Shown: positions 54,301 to 61,746 of the stretch, piece after piece
Layout: each line of letters starts with the position of its first letter
Position numbering within the stretch: position 1 is the stretch's first letter
NCBI RefSeq assembly: GCF_963662255.1
Contig: NC_085047.1
Location: forward strand, 50,652,006-50,716,005
DNA: 64,000 nt
Direction: 5' to 3'
Source of the DNA: Cinclus cinclus
Lineage: Eukaryota > Chordata > Aves > Passeriformes > Cinclidae
Position numbers and translations under genes: made by a program
Notes under the pieces: model-generated
Told to the model about the DNA's origin: nothing
The model's input: only the letters and a program-made list of their open reading frames with translations
Database searches by the model: none

Positions 54301-57300
54301 ATTCCAAGATGTCCTTCAATAATGGAAGGAGGACTTTGTGCAAATGTGCCTTTTTCTGTTGTAACTTCAAATGAAAGAATAAAAGTTGCTGAAAGAGTTC
54401 TAAATGGAATGGTGAACCTACCTGGAGTTACATATATGATAAACATTTCCCTTTCAGGAGCCTAAAAATATCTTGCTGGCTCACAGACACAAACTCTTGA
54501 GAGCTCAGCATTGTGAGCATTTATCCTTTGGATCTCTCTGGAAAGATGTTTAAACTAACATTTTTGGGGGTGGGAAAGAATAAAGCTGTTTAAATCCACT
54601 CTGAAAACTTTTCTGTATATCATTAATATAGATAAAACATGTGCTGTAAATTTTTGTTTTCTATATAATGTGTCATTTCAATTTTTTTTTTCCTAATTAT
54701 CTTACAGGCATTTTTAAAGACAGAAGAAAATTTATGTACCATGTGCCTTTAAAACCCATAACTTGTCAGCCTTTTGGGTGAGAAATTTTAGAGTTCCTCT
54801 TTGTAACTGTCTAAAAATATGCAGTAATAATTTACTACCCACCTTTATAAAAGGCTAATAATTTTATGACAATATAAATATTAAGTTACCACATATAACA
54901 CACACTGCTGCAGTAGACCAGTGAAATGCTAAACAAACATCTGTCACACTGTCTTTTCTCAATAGACAGAAGTTAAGTATTCTGGTTTTAAAATATCAGA
55001 GACTTGGTCTTTTTATTGATCCAGAATATAAATTGGTATTACTAAATTAAGAATACAAAACGCCTGACAGAGATTTTTGTCAGGAAGATGAAACCTGTAT
55101 TCTTAAATGTTTTCATTTCTGTAGGTCAACTAAAGAACGACAAGAAGTCAAGAATCCTACCCTTACTCTGCCAGATCAAGACTTCAGAGGATTCCAGTGT
55201 AAACCTGCCATTTTTCAGCACTGTGCTCACAGGCACTCTTCAGGCAGTGCTGCAGAGGTTTCCACTCCCTGTAAGGCCTCGACAAAAGGGAGTGAAGAAA
55301 TGAGAAGTTTGTACAAACCTGGCAAAGTTGCTAAAACTTTTATTCCACCCTTCAAAACCAAGCTGATATTTTCTACATATGAACAAGGCAGCAGCAAAAG
55401 ATGTGACTCGCCCATCAGCAAAAATATGACCAAGGAGATGGAGCTAAATCAGATCAGAACTGAACAAAGTACTACTGACCCTCAAGATCACCAGTCTGAT
55501 ACCCAGCAGGCAGCAGACACTGACCTAGAAAATGGCAATTTAGGTATTTTCAGATTTTGCTCACTTAACTATTATAAAAACTATTTGTAAGGGTTGATTC
55601 CGTAAGGGGTTTTTGCATTTGTCAAACGTTTTTTTTTTTTTTATAAAAAGAAGCTTCTTTTTTAAGGTCTTTTTTAAATTTTGGTGGAGAAATAGGAAAT
55701 TACTACTTTCCTAATATCTTATATTGCACTCCTAGAAAAGCATATCCTGTTTATCTCCAAAGGTAGTGGAGAAGATGAAAAGTATTTCACACAGTGCTTA
55801 GAAACGAAATAGCTTATGTTTCATTTGATATTTGATTCTTCTTATATACCTCATAGGTAAAATAATCTAGGAACCTTAGATTAGCCTTGCTGTTCTTCAT
55901 TCACTCTTACAGAAGCTTTTTTTTTTATTTATTCCTTAATTAAAATGTAGATTTAGCCATATAAATGGTTGATTGTATCATTTTCGAAGAGGCATACTTT
56001 AAATGCTCAACTCTTTAACTTAAGAATGTGGGCTTATGCCTTCTAAGCTCTCTTGAATGCTCTGGTGTGTGTTATTTCTATAATCTACAATCAAATAATC
56101 ATTGTTTCTTTTTTCAGAAGGACTTGTGTATATTTGAACAGGTATATGAACATTTGCAGAATTAGATCCTGCAGTAACAGGCCAGAATTTTAGGATTATG
56201 GATTCTATAGTCATCGATTAATTTTTTTCCACTTGGAGTTTTCTATGAAGACTGAGTTCAATCTGAGAAGAATACATGGATGGAAGTTTAGTTCTGGAAC
56301 TTCTAAGATTAATATGGATATGTAATTTGTTTCATATAAATATTCAAATGCCTTCAGTAAACACTGCTTTCTAAATGCATTAAACTTTTAATATTTAGAC
56401 TTGCAGTTTCTAAAAATCTGTAGAGTGGCACAGAAAAAACGCTGCTCTGAATCTGCTACAGTGTGTCTGTATATCTTTATTTGCTAATGCTTTTTAAAGA
56501 TTTTGATGTTTTGGGTTTTTTCAATTTGCAGCTATGGCCCGGATGGTGACAAATCTCCGCTGTGCTAGAGATCTGCAGGAAATGAGAATTAAAAAGAAAT
56601 TTAGACAAAATATTCGTTCACAGCCAGGCACTCTTTATGTCATTAAAACATCTGCAAGCAATAGAATCTCTCTGAAAACTGCAGTAGAAGAGAAATCTCC
56701 TAGCTTTTATTCTACAGAAGAGGTATATTGATACCTTTTTATTTTCTGTCTCACATCTGTTTCTCAAGACTAGCAAATAAAAACTCATTAGCTTTTGAAT
56801 AGATACATTCTTCAGTTTTTAGGTAAGTGTTTACAGTAGTTGTTGCACCATTTGCTAGTACTTAACTAGCATATATCTAGTTTTTAAGACTATTCCAAGT
56901 AATAAAGGTCATAAATCTTTAGTGTTATAATCAAACAGGGAAAAAAATCCACCAATTATTATGCATATGAAGAGCTGTTTAAAAGAATAGTTAAATTTTA
57001 AGCTTAGGTAAATCTAAATGAAAATGCTCTTACTTTTGGTACAGTGAAAGTACAAAACCTACTGGTTTTTTTTTTTTTAAACACTTTCAAAGAACACTGT
57101 GATGCTGTTCTGCTAAAACAGTTGTTGGCAATCCTCCTCCATTCTCCGTGGTTTACATATGAAATAGCAAGGTCAGACAAAAGCTGTCTCAACCTTAAGG
57201 AAATATTTTATCTGAATTTATAAGGTAGGATATTTAAACTCTATGTTAAATTCTTACTGTATTGTCATTATTTTGTCTTTTCCATCTGATTTTTTTCAGC

Positions 57301-60300
57301 TATACACATATGGTGTTTCAAAACAGTGTGTACAAGTTAACAGCACAAATGCAGAATCTTTCCAGTTTCTCATCAAAGACTTTTTCAGTAAGGAGTATTT
57401 GTTGGCTGGAAATGGAATGCAGCTTGCTGATGGAGGATGGCTAATTCCTACAGATGAGGGAAAAGCTGGGAAAAAGGAGTTTTACAGGTGCTGTTGCTTA
57501 TGACCTTTGGACAACTATGTTATTTATTAGTTAGCAATTCTCTTGTCTCCTAGAATAAATCCATCACAGTTGAACTTTAAAGCCTCTGACTACTCTTTTT
57601 TTACTATGCATTTTTAGTACATCTCTGTTAATGTAAATAAAGATATAGGATTGTAAATTTGTTATGTAGATTAATGTTGCCAGTGATTGATCTTCACTGA
57701 CCTTTAAAGAAAGCAAAGTCAGTTTGCAAAATTTCTGAAAATTCTTCAACACTGTAAATAGTCTAAAAAATAGGCAAGTTAAAATTTGCAGTGGATTTGT
57801 GGATTTCAGGTTAATTTATTAACAATTTATCTGCAGAGCCCTCTGTGACACTCCTGGTGTGGATCCCAATCTAATAACAGAGGCCTGGGTTTACAATCAC
57901 TACAGATGGATTGTATGGAAATTGGCAGCCATGGAAGTGTCTTTCCCACATGAATTTGCTAACAGATGTTTGACCCCAGAAATGGTCCTATTGCAGTTGA
58001 AATATAGGTATGTGTTTAGCAATATATTGGGAGCTGTAATATGTGTTACTGTGTGCTTTCTGGTTCGTCAGTATTACAAAATAAGCACATCTATCTTGCA
58101 TTCACTACTTAGAAGAATGCTCGTATTGTTAAATTTAGACATAGTAGTATTAAAAACATAGTGTGTTGTTACTTGCAAAAATGTAGAATACATTTGCTTT
58201 ACTACAGTGGTGCTTAATCATGTAGATTGAGTAACCAACAGTTTCTACAATTGTGTTTAAAGAAAAACAATGTGATTAATTTTGTGTGCTGTAATAAAGC
58301 ACAAATTCTTTTTTGTAGGTATGATCTGGAAGTTGATAAAAGTAAACGATCAGCAATCAAAAAAATAATGGAAAGAGATGATGCAGCAGGTAAAACTCTT
58401 GTACTGTGTATTTCCAAAATCATATCTCTGAACATAGTTGTATCTCCTAGCAGTAGCAATAAGAACATGGAAAGTAAAAAAGCAGCAGCTTTAATTGAAG
58501 TTACTGATGGCTGGTATGGGATCAGAGCTCTTCTGGATCCACCTCTCAAAGCTTTCTTGGATAGAAGAAGACTGACTGTTGGTCAGAAGATCATAGTGTA
58601 CGGTGCAGAACTTGTTGGTCCTCAAAATGGTTGTACACCACTGGAAGCCCCAGATTCCCTTATGCTAAAGGTAAATAAAGTATTAGTTCAGCTTGATTGG
58701 ATGTGACTGAGAGATGTGATAAATGCTACTTAGTTGAGCCACATTGTAAACAGAAAAAGCTATTGGAGCTTTACAAACGGAGCTTTGCTGGTTTAATAAC
58801 CAGATTTATAAGACATGATACAAGAGTGTTATTCAGTATGGTTTGAAGAGAAGTTTGTAGTATAAAATTCTGCCAAATTTTGCTACGTGTTTTGGCAGTT
58901 CCAGCTCCTTACTTTGGTTAAACACCAAGTTGCAAAAAAGTATTTATCCATCTCAGACAATATGGAAATTGGAGGAAGAATTGGAGGCGGGGGGGGGGAG
59001 TGGGTAACCAAGTCATGAGAGGGTGAACTGGTGGGAGAGGGCCTTGGCTCATCTGAGGTTAGTTAAAAACCTTTAACTTTAAACAAGGTTTTCAGTATGA
59101 TACTGAAATTGCTCCTCCGGTACCAAGCAATGGTTTGTCTCACAGATTCTCCCAGAGAATTTTAATTCATCCGGTTTTTAGATTCTGTTTAAAATATATT
59201 CTTCAGTGTGAAAGGAAACCTTCAAATTAAAATATGATCTGCTCAGGTGCAAAAGTGATATATTGTTAGTGAGGTCAGTGTGAAAATAGATATGTAGATA
59301 TTCCTGTAAATAAAATAAGTTGGATATAACTTTGGCTTAGCAGTGACAGTTTCTCATTCAGCATTTCCCTTGCTCAGATCTCAGCGAACAGCACTCGCCG
59401 TGTGCAATGGCACACAAAACTAGGATTTCATCGGGATCCCAGACCTTTCCCTTTGCCTTTGTCATCACTCTACAGTGAGGGTGGTGCTGTGGGGTGTATT
59501 GATGTAGTTATTCAAAGAACTTACCCTGTTCAGGTATGGTGTAAGTATTTTATGACTCTAACAGCATTCTATGGTATCTCAGTTATATTTATTGCTATAT
59601 CATTCCTCAAATCAGACACAATATAGAAAAGTTTTTTTTTTTAAAAGATACCATTATGTGTAAAATAAACAGGATTAGTTCCTGCATTGGGCATGTATTT
59701 AGTAATTAAGGACTGGAGTATCCTGCTATAAGATGAACTTGAGTTTCTGTTCAGGATCTTTTGGTTAGCTTTGCTTTCAGTTTTAAAAAGCCAGATATAA
59801 TTTAATTCCAATTCCATACTTTAAGAAGTACAGCTCTTGTTTTATTATTAACATATTAACAAAAGTTTACATTTTTCTAAGCATTGATAGGATTCCTTTT
59901 TCTTATGTGTGGCTTACTGTATTGTGTTAGTTCTATATTACTGAAAATACAGTGTGTAATTATGTTGTAAAATAGAGTTAAGATCTTTTAAATACCACTT
60001 GATATCCAGACTTTTTAAATACTGCAGTCAGACTTCTCTGCAGCTGCTTGGTTTTATAATAATACCAGACACATAAAGAAACAATATTTCTGTTAGTAAT
60101 CAATCCTTTTAATGTAAATAATTTAACCAGCTATACACATACGGTGTCTCAAAAAAGTGTGTACAAGTTAACAGCACAAATGCTGTTAAGGACACAACTT
60201 GCATATTTTATTAACTTTTCTCAGCAAAGGTTATACTTGGCATGTAGATCTAGGATTCTTTTTTCATTGCCTTCTTTCCAAGGTATTACATTATTGTTGG

Positions 60301-61746
60301 TGGGTATGGAATGAATTCTGCAAAGGTACTAGCAACATTTGGTTTGGATCATTACTTTGCTGTTTAGATCATTAATTTCATGGAGGAAACTGCAACACTT
60401 CTATGAGCTGCCTGGTAGAACAAACATTTATTTAGGTCTCAGAAAGGAGACTGTAATTTATAACTGCATCACAGTAAATGGTTTCCAGGCTGGGGAGGAA
60501 AGTGCTTCTTCATATCCAGCTATGTCAAGAGATTGATGTACTTTTTTCTTTTTTAAACACTGAGACTCTTGCTCAAACATACCAAAAGTAGGTATGGGCT
60601 ACCAAAAAAAAGATTTGGGCTGTCTGTCTCCTTTTACCTCAAGATTCAAGGAGTGTAGGTATCACAGTAACCGTAATAAAAGGTGTCAAACTGAGTAATG
60701 CAGGAAATACATGGTGTGCAATTAATGAGGTAGGCAGAGCCTATTTCAACAATTCACTGCCTCATAAGGATTAGTCCTGCAACCTTTCCTTATCTTGCTT
60801 TCACTATATGCTCCTGCTTCTTCTCTGTTCTAAACCTGGAGCTTGTCTCGTCCTGTTACCTAGGTAACTCAATTCATTAAACTAGGAAAAAGTAACTGGT
60901 AATAATATTGAAAACACACAGTGAACTGCTGTCTATTGAATTACCAAACTGATACAGTCCTCTGAGGTCAGATATATGCTAGAGCCAGTGCAAGGGAGAA
61001 GACAGAACTGTGCAAAAAATGGGAAAGGAAGGAAAGGGATCACTTTTGGCAGCCTTGTTTAGCTCACTGATCTCTTCAAATCAGGCAAGCCAGTTCTGGC
61101 AGGGTTGTGGACAAGTCTCTAGTCCTATGGAACCATCTCAGGTAGAAAAGGTTTAGGAACACCTGCAGAACTACATCATAGTACTTCTACAGCATCTAAT
61201 CTAGGGTGTTAAAACAGACAGTACATAAATGTGGAAAGACAAGAATGCAGTCTGGTGTATTTTTAAGCATTGAGTTTGATGGTTTGTATCTTAATGTATC
61301 TATTAGTGGGATCCATTCATCATCTAATTTACAACACTGATACCCACTACTTGAAGCTATGTTTTCTTCAGCTGTTAAATCATCTTTTCTTGGCTACTTC
61401 TCCATTCTGTGTGTCTTTATCAAGTTACCAACCAATGCTGTGAAGTTTTGCCATTTATCTGTTAGGCTGGAAGAACTTAAGGTCTGCTGCCTGTTCATTT
61501 TTAAAGCATTTTTGCTTAAAAGTGAGTATGAAAGAGGAGCTAGATATTGTTACAAATAATTTTTTAAAAGTCTGGGTTTAGTTTTAATCTTTTTATTTCA
61601 GTGGATGGAAAAGACGTCAGCTGGTTCCTACATTTTTCGTAACAGCCGAGCTGAAGAAAGGGAAGCTGCCAAGCATGCAGAGGATCAGCAAAAGAAACTG
61701 GAAGCACTGTTTGCTAAAATACAAGCAGAATATGAAAAACATGAAG
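36242..61746 (+). CDS. BRCA2: BRCA2, coding exons 2-20 (3' end beyond window)
   Basis: Nineteen coding exons join without a break to 8545 nt (2848 codons + 1). Exons 6, 13, 16, 17, 19 and 20 have exactly the human lengths I recall. Domains in order: PALB2-binding segment (exon 3, Trp35), six BRC repeats (exon 11) that bind RAD51, HSF2BP/BRME1-binding segment (exons 12-13), PhePP motif (exon 14), helical domain (exons 15-17), OB1 (17-18), OB2 with the base of the tower (18-20). BRCA2 loads RAD51 on RPA-coated ssDNA in homologous recombination and protects stalled forks, in the nucleus with PALB2 and DSS1 (family knowledge). OB3 and the C-terminal RAD51 site are not in the window. No disabling change seen. 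Confidence 0.98.
36946..37191 (+). CDS. BRCA2: BRCA2 exon 3, PALB2-binding
   Basis: Acceptor 'tttcctttgtag', donor CAA|GTGAGT, 246 nt (human 249). Reads '[20 protein letters not shown]': Trp35 corresponds to human Trp31, the key PALB2 WD40 contact. Later '[20 protein letters not shown]' repeats the conserved TP-containing segment. Confidence 0.97.
37192..39069 (+). other. BRCA2 intron 3
   Basis: 1.9 kb. Contains T-rich runs (37201-37217; 38911-38990). A 147-codon open frame at 37558-38001 lacks similarity and splice context. Confidence 0.6.
38911..38990. repeat. T-rich / (TTGG)n-(TTTG)n low-complexity tract
   Basis: Long T runs with GTTG/GTTT repeats in BRCA2 intron 3. Confidence 0.9.
39070..39175 (+). 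CDS. BRCA2: BRCA2 exon 4
   Basis: Acceptor 'attctatgttgcag', donor CTAG|GTATGT, 106 nt (human 109). Reads [20 protein letters not shown] ... [13 protein letters not shown]; phase 1 in, phase 2 out. Confidence 0.9.
39963..40015 (+). CDS. BRCA2: BRCA2 exon 5
   Basis: Acceptor 'attttgttttgcag', donor CTG|GTTTGT, 53 nt (human 50). Reads [18 protein letters not shown], aligning with human SPVVLQCTHVTPQRD. Micro-exon too short to be found without homology. Confidence 0.92.
40121..40161 (+). CDS. BRCA2: BRCA2 exon 6
   Basis: 41 nt, same as human. Acceptor 'aatgttttttag', donor GAG|GTACGT. Reads [14 protein letters not shown] (human VCGSLFHTPKFVK). Confidence 0.94.
40260..40371 (+). CDS. BRCA2: BRCA2 exon 7
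   Basis: Acceptor 'aatgtatttctag', donor ATAG|GTATTT, 112 nt. Reads [20 protein letters not shown] then [17 protein letters not shown], with '[20 protein letters not shown]' identical to the human sequence as I recall it. Confidence 0.97.
40372..41969 (+). other. BRCA2 intron 7
   Basis: 1.6 kb, AT-rich. The 142-codon open frame at 41442-41870 is taken as chance: no motif, no acceptor match. Confidence 0.55.
41970..42025 (+). CDS. BRCA2: BRCA2 exon 8
   Basis: Acceptor 'tctttcttctaaag', donor ACA|GTAAGT, 56 nt. Reads [19 protein letters not shown]; the human counterpart is 50 nt and only loosely similar (ENxxISE vs NEEASE), so the call rests on splice signals, position and phase. Confidence 0.85.
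42901..43015 (+). CDS. BRCA2: BRCA2 exon 9
   Basis: Acceptor 'ttggtttgcag', donor TTGG|GTATGC, 115 nt (human 112). Reads [20 protein letters not shown] ... [10 protein letters not shown]; 'YFS-HD' aligns with human SYFSNHDE. Confidence 0.9.
43016..45731 (+). other. BRCA2 intron 9
   Basis: 2.7 kb, AT-rich, no repeat recognised. A short open stretch behind an acceptor-like site at 43612 was examined and rejected (see rejected list). Confidence 0.6.
45732..46916 (+). CDS. BRCA2: BRCA2 exon 10
   Basis: 1185 nt (human 1116). Acceptor 'aactctttag', donor CAAG|GTATAT, phase 1 both sides. Residues 270-664: acidic, Ser/Asn-rich and mostly disordered, starting [20 protein letters not shown]. Contains the basic patch '[19 protein letters not shown]' near its end, which aligns with the conserved basic segment at the end of human exon 10. 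The open frame continues into the intron; the donor is set by human exon structure and phase. Confidence 0.95.
46917..47766 (+). other. BRCA2 intron 10
   Basis: 0.85 kb between the two giant exons; AT-rich, no feature recognised. Confidence 0.6.
47767..52533 (+). CDS. BRCA2: BRCA2 exon 11, BRC repeats
   Basis: 4767 nt (human 4932), acceptor 'gtcttgtcttgtag', donor CTTG|GTAGGT, residues 665-2253, one uninterrupted frame. Six BRC repeats carry FQTA (F984), FTSA (F1232), FHTA (F1531), FSTA (F1828), FSTA (F1967) and FSTA (F2047). A conserved linker '[20 protein letters not shown]' + '[10 protein letters not shown]' lies between repeats 1 and 2. The exon ends with '[17 protein letters not shown]', the equivalent of the human segment after BRC8. 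Repeats bind and order RAD51. Confidence 0.98.
48702..48806 (+). other. BRCA2: BRC repeat 1
   Basis: '[20 protein letters not shown]' then RLLFKDIE. FxxA-type RAD51 contact intact and a second hydrophobic module (LLF) present. Aligns with human BRC1. Confidence 0.92.
49446..49550 (+). other. BRCA2: BRC repeat 2
   Basis: '[20 protein letters not shown]' then [12 protein letters not shown] replaces FxTA; Ser at this place is also seen in human BRC2 (FYSA). Confidence 0.92.
50343..50447 (+). other. BRCA2: BRC repeat 3 (likely equivalent to human BRC4)
   Basis: '[20 protein letters not shown]' then [17 protein letters not shown] is the exact core of human BRC4, the tightest RAD51 binder. Confidence 0.92.
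51234..51338 (+). other. BRCA2: BRC repeat 4
   Basis: '[20 protein letters not shown]' then RQIFQDCS. Core FSTA intact; lies where human has BRC5/BRC6. Confidence 0.9.
51651..51755 (+). other. BRCA2: BRC repeat 5 (equivalent to human BRC7)
   Basis: '[20 protein letters not shown]' then RQLFSEVE; order and sequence match human BRC7. Confidence 0.92.
51891..51995 (+). other. BRCA2: BRC repeat 6 (equivalent to human BRC8)
   Basis: '[20 protein letters not shown]' then KAILEESD; matches human BRC8 in position, with the second module weaker (ILEE). Confidence 0.92.
52534..53718 (+). other. BRCA2 intron 11
   Basis: 1.2 kb. The centre (about 52990-53400) is richer in GC than the rest and reads as several overlapping open frames without similarity. 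Possibly an old unrecognised repeat. Confidence 0.45.
53719..53811 (+). CDS. BRCA2: BRCA2 exon 12, HSF2BP-binding part 1
   Basis: Acceptor 'gtttttattctag', donor GATG|GTAATT, 93 nt (human 96). Reads [20 protein letters not shown] then [11 protein letters not shown], matching human GEPSIKRNLLNEF ... [11 protein letters not shown]. In mammals exons 12-13 encode the segment bound by the meiotic factor HSF2BP (MEILB2). Confidence 0.97.
54708..54777 (+). CDS. BRCA2: BRCA2 exon 13, HSF2BP-binding part 2
   Basis: 70 nt, identical length to human. Acceptor 'attatcttacag', donor TTGG|GTGAGA. Reads [20 protein letters not shown] then QPF. Confidence 0.97.
55125..55543 (+). CDS. BRCA2: BRCA2 exon 14, PhePP motif
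   Basis: 419 nt (human 428). Acceptor 'catttctgtag', donor TTAG|GTATTT. Starts [21 protein letters not shown]. Contains '[13 protein letters not shown]' (F2380-IPPF), the PhePP motif reported to bind DMC1/RAD51 in mammals. The rest is low-complexity and poorly conserved. Confidence 0.96.
56532..56722 (+). CDS. BRCA2: BRCA2 exon 15, start of helical domain
   Basis: 191 nt (human 182). Acceptor 'caatttgcag', donor GAG|GTATAT. Reads [20 protein letters not shown] ... [16 protein letters not shown]. This is the N-terminal helical part of the DNA-binding region that contacts DSS1. Confidence 0.96.
57300..57487 (+). CDS. BRCA2: BRCA2 exon 16, helical domain
   Basis: 188 nt as in human. Acceptor 'gatttttttcag', donor TACAG|GTGCTG. 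Begins [20 protein letters not shown] and includes '[20 protein letters not shown]'. The first 53 bases recur with three differences at 60131-60183 in intron 19. Confidence 0.98.
57837..58007 (+). CDS. BRCA2: BRCA2 exon 17, helical domain / OB1
   Basis: 171 nt as in human. Acceptor 'tttatctgcag', donor ATAG|GTATGT. Reads [20 protein letters not shown] ... '[19 protein letters not shown]' ... LLQLKY. Highly conserved core. Confidence 0.98.
58319..58670 (+). CDS. BRCA2: BRCA2 exon 18, OB1
   Basis: 352 nt (human 355). Acceptor 'tcttttttgtag', donor AAG|GTAAAT. Reads [20 protein letters not shown] ... '[20 protein letters not shown]' ... '[20 protein letters not shown]'. OB1 strands for ssDNA binding; Asp/Trp of TDGWY conserved. 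Confidence 0.98.
58989..58998. repeat. poly(G) run, 10 bases
   Basis: G10 within a G-rich stretch of BRCA2 intron 18. Confidence 0.85.
59378..59533 (+). CDS. BRCA2: BRCA2 exon 19, OB1-OB2
   Basis: 156 nt as in human. Acceptor 'tcccttgctcag', donor CAG|GTATGG. Reads [20 protein letters not shown] ... '[18 protein letters not shown]'. Phase 0 at both ends. Confidence 0.98.
59534..61601 (+). other. BRCA2 intron 19 with an exon-16-like segment
   Basis: 2.1 kb, AT-rich. Apart from the 53-bp near-copy of exon 16 (60131-60183) no repeat is recognised. Confidence 0.7.
60131..60184 (+). pseudogene. Partial duplicate of BRCA2 exon 16 in intron 19
   Basis: Fifty of 53 bases equal the first 53 of exon 16 (57300-57352), and the preceding CAG is shared. 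The three differences are TAT to TAC, GTT to GTC (both silent) and CAG to AAG (Gln to Lys), giving [18 protein letters not shown]. Similarity stops abruptly at 60183 and there is none before the CAG. A GT follows at 60185 so that an 18-codon phase-0 cassette is formally possible, but the upstream pyrimidine tract is poor. Without that donor the frame stops after 27 codons. Confidence 0.85.
61602..61746 (+). CDS. BRCA2: BRCA2 exon 20, OB2 / base of tower
   Basis: 145 nt as in human. Acceptor 'tttttatttcag', donor GAAG|GTAAAG. Reads [20 protein letters not shown] ... '[20 protein letters not shown]' + EKHE. The charged helix starts the tower of OB2. Ends in phase 1; exon 21 is outside the window. 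Confidence 0.98.
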
